Below are positions 7,249 through 13,717 of a stretch of DNA of 45,759 nt, in pieces. Positions within the stretch are counted from its first letter, which is position 1, and each line of letters begins with the position of its first letter. The translations under genes were made by a program, and so were the position numbers. The notes beneath the pieces were generated by a model. It was not told the DNA's origin and searched no databases. It worked only from the letters and a program-made list of their open reading frames with translations. Source of the DNA: Lachnotalea sp. AF33-28 (lineage in GTDB: Bacteria; Bacillota; Clostridia; Lachnospirales; Lachnospiraceae); NCBI RefSeq assembly GCF_003477885.1, contig NZ_QUEE01000016.1:1-45759 (forward strand), written 5' to 3'.

Positions 7249-8262
7249 TTAAAATGTTCTGCCGGCGAGAGCCGCGTAGGGGCGCAGCTCGTCGGTGAGC
7301 TTTTCAAAACCGTCAAAAGTGAGGGACTGCGGTCCGTCGGAGAGCGCGTGCTCAGGGCAGGGGTGCACTTCGATCATGAGACCGTCGGCCCCGGCGGCTA
7401 CCGCGCATTTGGCCAGGGGCATGACATAATCCCGAACTCCGGTGGCGTGGCTGGGATCCACGATGATTGGAAGGTGGCTCTTGGCTTTGATGACCGGAAC
7501 CGCACTGATATCCAGCGTGTTTCTGGTGGCTTTTTCGAAGGTGCGGATACCTCTCTCGCAGAGCACGATGTTTTCATTGCCTTCGGACATGACGTACTCC
7601 GCGGCATTGAGCCATTCTTCAATCGTGGCGGCCAGACCGCGCTTTAAGAGCACCGGTACGCCCGACTTGCCCGCCTCTTTTAACAGCTCAAAGTTCTGCA
7701 TATTCCTGGCGCCGATCTGGAGCATATCCACATATTGGGAGGCCGCTTCGATGGCGCGGGCGCTGGTCACTTCACAGATCACGTTTAATCCGGTTTCTTC
7801 TTTTGCATGTTTCATGAATTTCAGCCCTTCCTCTTCCAGACCCTGGAAAGAATAGGGGCTGGTCCGCGGCTTATATGCCCCTCCGCGCAGGAATGTGGCG
7901 CCGGCCGCCTTCACCGCCCTGGCTGTGGTTAGAAGCTGCTCCTCATTTTCAATCGCGCAGGGACCGGCCATGATCGTCAGTGTGCCGGGGCCTATGACGG
8001 TGCTGCCCACACGGATCAGGCTGTCTGAAGGATGAAATTTTTTGTTGCTGAGTTTGTAAGATTCGGTAACCTGTACCACTTTATCCACTTCAGGGGCGAT
8101 TTCTATATTGGAAGAGGACAGACGGCTCTTATCGCCGACGACCCCGATGATAGTTACTTCGTCGCCTTCAGAGAGATGAGCGCGAAGGCCTTTCTCTTCA
8201 ATCATGTGGATTACATTTTGTATGGAAGATGTCTTGGCCTGTGGTTTCATTATAATGATCAT
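7249..8262 (-). CDS. aroF: 3-deoxy-7-phosphoheptulonate (DAHP) synthase, type I-beta
   Basis: First enzyme of aromatic biosynthesis, joining PEP and erythrose-4-phosphate. I chose the ATG at 8262, giving 337 residues, because GGAG lies 9 bases before it. Residues 1 to about 70 form the small N-terminal ferredoxin-like regulatory domain seen in the Thermotoga-type enzyme. The barrel follows with GPCAIENEEQL, FLRGGAYKPRTSPYSFQG and the metal-binding region IIVDPSHATG. The N-terminal domain suggests feedback control by tyrosine or phenylalanine. It is the first gene of the minus-strand aro operon. Confidence 0.95.
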   Translation of the reverse strand: MIIIMKPQAKTSSIQNVIHMIEEKGLRAHLSEGDEVTIIGVVGDKSRLSSSNIEIAPEVDKVVQVTESYKLSNKKFHPSDSLIRVGSTVIGPGTLTIMAGPCAIENEEQLLTTARAVKAAGATFLRGGAYKPRTSPYSFQGLEEEGLKFMKHAKEETGLNVICEVTSARAIEAASQYVDMLQIGARNMQNFELLKEAGKSGVPVLLKRGLAATIEEWLNAAEYVMSEGNENIVLCERGIRTFEKATRNTLDISAVPVIKAKSHLPIIVDPSHATGVRDYVMPLAKCAVAAGADGLMIEVHPCPEHALSDGPQSLTFDGFEKLTDELRPYAALAGRTF

Positions 8263-8317
8263 GGGAGGGTTCTCCTTTTTTATTGGCCGCATGGCTGCGG
8301 CAGTGTTCTATCAGCTT

Positions 8318-8346
8318 ATTTTAAAGCCTGGTGCCTGGTTTGTCAA
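8318..8346 (-). promoter_or_regulatory. aroF: sigma-A promoter of the aroF-tyrA-aroA operon
   Basis: On the minus strand a perfect TTGACA (plus 8341-8346), a 17-base spacer and TAAAAT (plus 8318-8323). It implies a 5' leader of about 50 bases. Confidence 0.8.
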
Positions 8347-8352
8347 TGCTTT

Positions 8353-8383
8353 ATTGCGTTAAACTTTGACGCTTTAACGCAAT
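8353..8383. promoter_or_regulatory. 11-bp inverted repeat upstream of the aro promoter (putative operator)
   Basis: ATTGCGTTAAA (8353-8363) and TTTAACGCAAT (8373-8383) match perfectly around a 9-base centre. No T tract follows on either strand. The site lies directly upstream of the -35 of the aro operon, where an activator would bind. I do not recognise the regulator. Confidence 0.5.
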
Positions 8384-8516
8384 GAGTTGCCGCTTGCGCC
8401 TGCCATAAATTTCTTACAGAATAGTATACCGCGGGCGCCTGTGCAGGAGAAAAATGGGAGAAGACAAAGGGCTGGGGCACCTCTGAACATATGCTCGAGC
8501 AATATGTATATTTACC

Positions 8517-8545
8517 TTGCGTAATTGGAATAAATTTAGTACAAT
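8517..8545 (+). promoter_or_regulatory. promoter of the EF-G paralogue gene
   Basis: TTGCGT (8517-8522), a 17-base spacer, and TACAAT (8540-8545). AGGAGG at 8570-8575 serves as ribosome binding site. An imperfect palindrome around GCTCGAGC lies just upstream (8487-8507). I see no gene between 8384 and 8516. Confidence 0.7.
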
Positions 8546-8583
8546 ATACATAACTGAAATTATCATGCTAGGAGGAATGGTTT

Positions 8584-10668
8584 ATGAACGTTTATGAAAC
8601 GAATCAGGTTCGCAATATTGTGTTACTGGGACATGGCGGAGCAGGAAAGACTACGTTGGTTGAGAGCATGGCCTTTGTAAGCGGAGTCATCAGCCGCATG
8701 GGAAAGGTACCGGATGGCAACACCATCAGCGATTTCGATAAAGAAGAAATCAAACGGCATTTTTCTATTGGAACCAGCATTGTTCCGATTGAATGGGAAG
8801 GCGTTAAGGTGAACTTCCTGGATACACCCGGCTATTTTGACTTTGTCGGTGAGGTGGAGGAGGCTGCGAGTGCTGCCGATGCCGCTATTATTGTGATTAA
8901 CGGAAAGGCCGGCATTGAAGTTGGCACCGAAAAAGCCTGGGAACTCTGCGAAAAATTGAATCTGCCCAGAATGTTCTTTGTAACCGGCATGGATGATGAT
9001 AATGCGAGCTTTCGTACCGTAACACTTGCGCTGAATGAGAGATTCGGACGTAAAGTGGCACCATTCCACGTTCCTATGAGAGAAAATGAAAAGTTTGTAG
9101 GTTTCGTTAATGTAGTGAAGATGAAGGGCCGCCGGTTTGTTGGCAGCACCAGCCAGTACGAGGAATGCGATATCCCGGATTATCTGGAGCACCATCTGGC
9201 GGTCAGCCGCGAATCTTTGATGGAAGCTGTGGCGGAGACCAGCGAAGAATTCATGGAGAGATATTTCGACGGGGATGAGTTTACATATGAAGAGGTATCC
9301 AATGCTCTGCGCACGCATGTCATGGACGGAAGCATCGTTCCCGTGCTCATGGGTTCCGGCATTAACGCACAGGGTGCCAAGATGCTGCTGGATGCAATCC
9401 TTAAGTATTTCCCTTCACCGGAAGGGCGTACCGTGCTTGGCAAGGATATGAGCAACGGCGAGATCGTTCCTGTGGTGTATGACAGCAGCAAGTATATGAG
9501 TGCCAAGGTGTTTAAAACGCTGGTGGATCCGTTTATCGGTAAATATTCCTTCGTAAAGGTATGCACAGGTTCCCTGAAGGCCGACAGCATGATCTACAAT
9601 GTCAATAAAGAAAGGGAAGAGAAGCTTTCCCGCGTGTATGTGCTGCGCGGCAAGGAAGCGATCGAAGTGCCGGAACTGAAGGCCGGAGACATCGGCGCGG
9701 TTGCCAAGATAAGCAGCCTGTCCACCGGTGATACCATCGCGCTTAAGGGCGCGCAGGTAATCTATGATAAACCAGAGGTATCAGTTCCCTATACATACAT
9801 GTGCTATAAGGCAGTTAATAAAGGCGATGAAGATAAGATCGCGTCCGCTCTCGCGAAGATCATGGATGAAGACCTTACAGTCCGCTCTGTCAATGACAGC
9901 GAGAACCGCCAGACACTTTTATACGGTATCGGCGAGCAGCAGCTGGAAGTGGTGGTGAGCAAGCTGGCGGAAAGATACAAGGTAAACGTAGTGTTAAGCA
10001 AGCCGAAATTCGCATTCCGTGAAACCATCCGCAAGAAAGCTACGGTAACGGGCACTCATAAAAAACAGTCCGGAGGCCATGGACAGTATGGCGTGGTTGT
10101 GATGGAATTTGAGCCGTCCGGAGATCTGGAGAAGCCCTATGTGTTTGAAGAACGCGTTGTGGGCGGAGCTGTTCCGAAAAATTATTTCCCGGCTGTGGAT
10201 AAGGGAATGCAGGAATCCGTGGTGAAGGGGCCGTTGGCAGGATATCCGGTTGTGGGTGTGAAGGGCACGCTGATCGACGGCAAATACCATCCGGTGGATT
10301 CTTCGGAAATGGCCTTTAAGACAGCCACCTGTTTAGCGTTTAAACAGGGCTTTATGGAGGCAGGACCGGTGCTTTTAGAGCCGATTGCCACCGTAAATGT
10401 TACGGTTCCCAATAAATTTGCAGGCGATGTGATGGGCGACATGAATAAGCGCCGCGGCAGAGTGCTGGGCATGGATCATATTGCCGGAGGCAAACAGGTG
10501 ATCACCGCGGAGGTTCCCATGTCCGAGATGTTCGGATACGGTACGGATTTGCGCTCCATGACCGGAGGCATCGGCGATTTTTCCTATGAATTCACCCGTT
10601 ATGAGCAGGCTCCGGTGGATGTACAGCAGAAGGAAGTGGCCGCAAGAGCCGAGGAGAAGGAGTCCTGA
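8584..10668 (+). CDS. elongation factor G-like translational GTPase (EF-G paralogue)
   Basis: A 694-residue protein with the whole EF-G domain order: GTPase domain, beta-barrel domain II, then domains III-V. The P-loop is GHGGAGKTT (16-24) where canonical EF-G has GHIDAGKTT. The G3 motif is DTPGYFDF (80-87), so Tyr84 replaces the catalytic His of DTPGHVDF. The G4 guanine motif reads TGMD (134-137) instead of NKMD. Conserved tail motifs such as HKKQSGGHGQYG and SSEMAFKTA are present. These features place it in the paralogous EF-G-like group rather than the housekeeping fusA, whose usual rpsL-rpsG-tuf context is absent here. The cellular role is unknown; translocation under special conditions or ribosome rescue are possible. 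Confidence 0.9.
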   Translation: MNVYETNQVRNIVLLGHGGAGKTTLVESMAFVSGVISRMGKVPDGNTISDFDKEEIKRHFSIGTSIVPIEWEGVKVNFLDTPGYFDFVGEVEEAASAADAAIIVINGKAGIEVGTEKAWELCEKLNLPRMFFVTGMDDDNASFRTVTLALNERFGRKVAPFHVPMRENEKFVGFVNVVKMKGRRFVGSTSQYEECDIPDYLEHHLAVSRESLMEAVAETSEEFMERYFDGDEFTYEEVSNALRTHVMDGSIVPVLMGSGINAQGAKMLLDAILKYFPSPEGRTVLGKDMSNGEIVPVVYDSSKYMSAKVFKTLVDPFIGKYSFVKVCTGSLKADSMIYNVNKEREEKLSRVYVLRGKEAIEVPELKAGDIGAVAKISSLSTGDTIALKGAQVIYDKPEVSVPYTYMCYKAVNKGDEDKIASALAKIMDEDLTVRSVNDSENRQTLLYGIGEQQLEVVVSKLAERYKVNVVLSKPKFAFRETIRKKATVTGTHKKQSGGHGQYGVVVMEFEPSGDLEKPYVFEERVVGGAVPKNYFPAVDKGMQESVVKGPLAGYPVVGVKGTLIDGKYHPVDSSEMAFKTATCLAFKQGFMEAGPVLLEPIATVNVTVPNKFAGDVMGDMNKRRGRVLGMDHIAGGKQVITAEVPMSEMFGYGTDLRSMTGGIGDFSYEFTRYEQAPVDVQQKEVAARAEEKES

Positions 10669-10701
10669 ACCGCTTAAAATGCAGATTATTTAGAAAAAAT
10701 T

Positions 10702-10753
10702 AAGACAATAGCTCTTAAAATACAGTATAATGTGTTTTAAGAGCTATTGTTTT
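10702..10753. terminator. long hairpin: probable terminator of the EF-G-like gene, with a TATAAT in its loop
   Basis: ACAATAGCTCTTAAAA (10705-10720) pairs perfectly with TTTTAAGAGCTATTGT (10735-10750); pairing extends a few more bases with one G-T. A T-rich run (GTTTTATTATT) follows. The loop contains TATAAT (10726-10731) with AAGACA 18 bases upstream, so the same DNA could be the promoter of the small gene at 10780. Confidence 0.65.
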
Positions 10754-10779
10754 ATTATTGGAAAATGAGGCAACTACAT

Positions 10780-11163
10780 ATGACGAACTGGACAAGAGAA
10801 TACAGTGGAATCGATATATCCTATGAGGATCGTATTGTGCGGGTCCGGGTGGATGGGAGTCTGACCGGATATCTGCATGAGAACCGCAGGCAGGCCTGTG
10901 TCAGACTGTCAGAGTATATACGCGGCCGATATAGGGAATTATTTCAAAAGGAACTGGAAATCACTCTGCACTCCCTGTCTGTGGAGATCCTGATCCATGT
11001 GCTGGCATACCGCGTATCCAAATTCCTGCATTGGAAAAAAATGATGGTGCATACTCAGGTGATTGACTGCGGGGAACGGGCGGTGGACAATAACAGGTTT
11101 GTGTTCGACTTTCTGGAGAAGTGCCATGGATTGGTATACCGCCTTGGAGGCCTATTTCTGTGA
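10780..11163 (+). CDS. hypothetical protein, 127 residues
   Basis: I do not recognise this protein. I take ATG 10780 as start because a GAGG lies 9 bases upstream; ATG 10765 has no ribosome binding site. It is soluble-looking and rich in Arg, Glu, Tyr and Leu, with no signal peptide, membrane segment, Cys cluster or nucleotide motif. A strand-rich N-terminus (GIDISYEDRIVRVRVDGSL) is followed by a helical, basic segment (RLSEYIRGRYRELFQKELE) and a hydrophobic C-terminal helix region. It stands alone between the EF-G paralogue, from which a hairpin separates it, and the two-component system 54 bases downstream. It may be co-transcribed with that system. Confidence 0.7.
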   Translation: MTNWTREYSGIDISYEDRIVRVRVDGSLTGYLHENRRQACVRLSEYIRGRYRELFQKELEITLHSLSVEILIHVLAYRVSKFLHWKKMMVHTQVIDCGERAVDNNRFVFDFLEKCHGLVYRLGGLFL

Positions 11164-11166
11164 GAG

Positions 11167-11195
11167 TGGGATATTTTCCGAACGGTAACTATAAT
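11167..11195 (+). promoter_or_regulatory. weak candidate promoter for the BceRS-like pair
   Basis: A perfect TATAAT lies at 11190-11195. The -35 region 17 bases upstream (TGGGAT) is poor. The TATAAT overlaps an upstream ATG (11194), which is another reason to place translation start at the TTG at 11218. Confidence 0.3.
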
Positions 11196-11217
11196 GAATG
11201 GAAAAGGGGGACAAGGT

Positions 11218-11892
11218 TTGAAACTGCTGGTTGTGGAAGATGATCAGGGGATTTTAGCCGGTCTTGAGTATTCTTTGACAGAAGAAGGATATGAAGCAGC
11301 GCTTTGCGGGACCAAAGCAGAGGCACTGGAAGCTCTTATGAAAGAACGTTTCGATCTGTGTCTTTTGGATTTGGGGCTGCCGGACGGCAGCGGCTACGAT
11401 ATATGCCGGGAAGCGAAAAAGCATTCGGATATTCCGGTCATATTCTTAACGGCCTGTGACGATGAGGTCAATGTGGTCATGGGGCTGGACATGGGAGCGG
11501 ATGATTACATCACAAAGCCGTTTAGAATCCGTGAGCTGCTGTCGCGGATTCGGACGGTGCTTAGAAGATACGGCAATACATCTCGGGAGAAGCAGCTGTA
11601 CCGGTATGGAGATCTCACGCTGTCATCCGCGGATGCAAAGGTATATAAAAAAGGCGATGAGGTCTTTCTGACGGCGCTGGAATACCGCCTTCTGCTGGTG
11701 CTGATGAACCATGAGGGCCAGGTCTTGACCAGGGAACAGCTGCTGATGGGTATCTGGGATATTGCGGGCAGCTATGTAAATGATAACACGCTGACCGTTT
11801 ATATCAAGAGGCTGCGGGAAAAGCTGGAGGATGATCCGGCGAATCCGGCGATCATTAAGACGGTCCGCGGGATCGGTTATAAGGTGGGGTGA
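11218..11892 (+). CDS. BceR/VanR-like response regulator
   Basis: OmpR-family regulator of 224 residues when started at TTG 11218, which has GGGGG seven bases upstream and begins directly with the receiver (LKLLVVEDD). An ATG at 11194 would add eight Gly/Lys-rich residues and has no ribosome binding site. Phospho-acceptor is Asp51 (CLLDLGLP), the conserved Lys is in ITKPF, and the winged helix carries LTALEYRLLLVLM and VYIKRLREKLE. The kinase gene follows after 4 bases and an ABC exporter after that, the BceRS-BceAB arrangement. Its likely target is the GTGAC-repeat operator at 12891-12938. Confidence 0.93.
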   Translation: MKLLVVEDDQGILAGLEYSLTEEGYEAALCGTKAEALEALMKERFDLCLLDLGLPDGSGYDICREAKKHSDIPVIFLTACDDEVNVVMGLDMGADDYITKPFRIRELLSRIRTVLRRYGNTSREKQLYRYGDLTLSSADAKVYKKGDEVFLTALEYRLLLVLMNHEGQVLTREQLLMGIWDIAGSYVNDNTLTVYIKRLREKLEDDPANPAIIKTVRGIGYKVG

Positions 11893-11896
11893 GAGA

Positions 11897-12889
11897 ATGG
11901 TTCGCAATCGTGAGTTACGTTTTACCGCAGTCGCCGCAGCATGTATTACCGCAGCATGTTCTGCGGCGGCATTTCGGATTTCAGAGCAAGCAGGGTGGAT
12001 CACCTTGACGGCGGCCGGGCTTTTAATCTTGCTATATGCCATATATACTCTGTGGAGATACCGTGAGATCAGCCGGTTATCCGATTATCTGAAGCGCATC
12101 GATAACGGAGACTATTCCCTGGATATCCGGGACAACCGGGAAGGGGAGCTAAGCATACTGAAAAATGAAATCTACAAAGTGACCAGCCGTCTGGCGGAAC
12201 AGGCGGAGGCCTTAAATGCCGATAAGAAATATCTGGCGGATTCTTTGTCTGATATTTCACATCAGCTGAAGACTCCGCTGACCTCGATGTTCATGCTGGC
12301 GGATCTCCTAAGGCAGGACAATCTGCCGCAGGAAAAAAGAGAGGAGTTTACAGGAACCATCTGTTCCCAGCTGGATCGCATAGAATGGCTGGTGAGTTCG
12401 CTGCTGAAGATGTCAAAGCTGGACGCGGGAACGGTGGAGCTGAAAAAGGACAGGGTTTTTGTTATGGAAGTCATGGAAAAGGCATCGGAGCACCTCATGA
12501 TTCCCATGGATATCAAAAATCAGCACTTTGTGCTGGACGGTGACGGGGATGCTTCCTATCGGGGAGATTTTTCCTGGAGCAGCGAGGCCTTTGCTAATAT
12601 CCTGAAAAACTGTATGGAGCACACGCCGGCGGGCGGCACCATCACGGTCAGTTTTGAGGAGAACAATCTTTATACAATGATCCAAATACGGGATAACGGG
12701 GGCGGAATTGACAAAGAGGATCTGCCGCACATCTTTGAGCGTTTCTATAAAGGGAAAAACGCTTCCAGGGACAGCGTGGGAATCGGCCTTGCTATGGCAA
12801 AAAACATACTTATGCGGCAGGGCGGCATCATAGATGTGGAAAGTGAGCCCGGACAGGGAACGGCATTTATCATAAAGATGTACAAATGA
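11897..12889 (+). CDS. BceS-like intramembrane-sensing histidine kinase
   Basis: Histidine kinase of 330 residues from ATG 11897, placed 4 bases after the regulator stop with GGTGGGGTGAGAG as ribosome binding site. Two membrane helices (about 9-27 and 34-53) are separated by only a few residues, so there is no extracellular sensor domain. This is the hallmark of intramembrane-sensing kinases that receive their signal through an ABC transporter. The H-box is DISHQLKTPLTSM with His122. The N-box is NILKNCMEHT and the G boxes are DNGGGI and GIGLAMAKN. Expected partners are the regulator encoded upstream and the exporter encoded downstream. Confidence 0.92.
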   Translation: MVRNRELRFTAVAAACITAACSAAAFRISEQAGWITLTAAGLLILLYAIYTLWRYREISRLSDYLKRIDNGDYSLDIRDNREGELSILKNEIYKVTSRLAEQAEALNADKKYLADSLSDISHQLKTPLTSMFMLADLLRQDNLPQEKREEFTGTICSQLDRIEWLVSSLLKMSKLDAGTVELKKDRVFVMEVMEKASEHLMIPMDIKNQHFVLDGDGDASYRGDFSWSSEAFANILKNCMEHTPAGGTITVSFEENNLYTMIQIRDNGGGIDKEDLPHIFERFYKGKNASRDSVGIGLAMAKNILMRQGGIIDVESEPGQGTAFIIKMYK

Positions 12890-12890
12890 C

Positions 12891-12938
12891 TGCCGTGACA
12901 GCTTCTGTGACTATTTTGTCACCAAAGCTGTCACGGCA
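12891..12938. promoter_or_regulatory. nested GTGAC operator of the ABC exporter (BceR-type)
   Basis: Outer arms TGCCGTGACAGCTT (12891-12904) and AAGCTGTCACGGCA (12925-12938) are a perfect 14-bp inverted repeat. An inner pair GTGAC (12907-12911) and GTCAC (12918-12922) gives four GTGAC half-sites spaced 11-12 bases apart, one helical turn. The core TGTGAC-N6-GTCAC matches the type described for Bacillus BceR. It begins 2 bases after the kinase stop and lies directly upstream of the exporter -10. Confidence 0.75.
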
Positions 12939-12961
12939 TAGTCATTTAAGAGGGCTATACT
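12933..12961 (+). promoter_or_regulatory. activator-dependent promoter of the ABC exporter
   Basis: TATACT at 12956-12961 is a good -10. The hexamer 17 bases upstream (ACGGCA) is far from TTGACA and overlaps the right operator arm. A missing -35 next to an operator suggests a promoter that needs the response regulator. Confidence 0.55.
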
Positions 12962-12995
12962 AGAGTAAGACAAACAGACACAGGAGGGCTTTAAA

Positions 12996-13712
12996 GTGGA
13001 ATTGTTAAAGGTGGATGGGATATCCAAAATTTACGGTGAGGGCGAAGCGGCAACCAAAGCGCTTGACGACGTTTCCTTTACCGTGGAAAAAGGTGAATTT
13101 GTGGCGATTATCGGACCATCGGGCTCCGGCAAATCCACGCTGCTGCATATCATCGGCGGAGTGGACCGTCCAAGCAAAGGGCGGGTGACCATAGACGGCA
13201 CCAGCATTTATAATCTGAATGAAAATAAGCTGGCGATTTTCCGCAGGAGACAGATCGGGCTGGTTTACCAATTTTATAACCTGATACCGGTGTTGGATGT
13301 GGAAGAAAACATCACGCTTCCCCTGCTGTTAGACGGCCGCAAAGTGGATAAGGACTATCTGGAAGACGTAATCCGGACTTTAAAGCTGAAGGACCGGCTG
13401 CATCATCTGCCCAATCAGCTTTCCGGCGGGCAGCAGCAGAGGGTGTCTATCGGCAGGGCGCTGATCAATCACCCGGCGCTTCTTCTCGCGGATGAGCCCA
13501 CCGGCAATCTGGACAGCAAAAACAGCGCCGAAATAGTGGAGTTATTAAAGCTGTCCAACAAGAAATACGGGCAGACGCTGATCGTGATTACGCATGATGA
13601 GAGAATCGCCCTGCAGGCGGACCGCATGATCACGCTGACCGACGGCCATATACTGAAGGATGAGCGGATACGAAAGAGCGGACACGTCGGCTTTGCGGAA
13701 GATGGGCGGTGA
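12996..13712 (+). CDS. MacB/FtsE-like ABC transporter ATPase
   Basis: ATP-binding subunit of 238 residues starting at GTG 12996 with AGGAGG seven bases upstream. Walker A is GPSGSGKST, the Q-loop is GLVYQFYNLIP, the signature is LSGGQQQR, and Walker B is LLLADEPTGNLDS, the pattern of the LolD/MacB/BceA group. It overlaps or abuts the permease gene. With the two-component system just upstream it should form an exporter or detoxifier for peptide antibiotics such as bacitracin, although the substrate is inferred only from context. Confidence 0.94.
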   Translation: MELLKVDGISKIYGEGEAATKALDDVSFTVEKGEFVAIIGPSGSGKSTLLHIIGGVDRPSKGRVTIDGTSIYNLNENKLAIFRRRQIGLVYQFYNLIPVLDVEENITLPLLLDGRKVDKDYLEDVIRTLKLKDRLHHLPNQLSGGQQQRVSIGRALINHPALLLADEPTGNLDSKNSAEIVELLKLSNKKYGQTLIVITHDERIALQADRMITLTDGHILKDERIRKSGHVGFAEDGR

Positions 13713-13717
13713 GCAAA

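Noticed and set aside
8487..8507. Palindrome around GCTCGAGC as an operator of the EF-G paralogue
   Set aside because: It is imperfect, needs a bulged base and lies upstream of a promoter that looks complete; too weak to claim.
11194..11217. ATG 11194 as the start of the BceR-like regulator
   Set aside because: It overlaps a TATAAT box, has no ribosome binding site and adds a Gly/Lys-rich leader not seen in the family; TTG 11218 has a strong Shine-Dalgarno.
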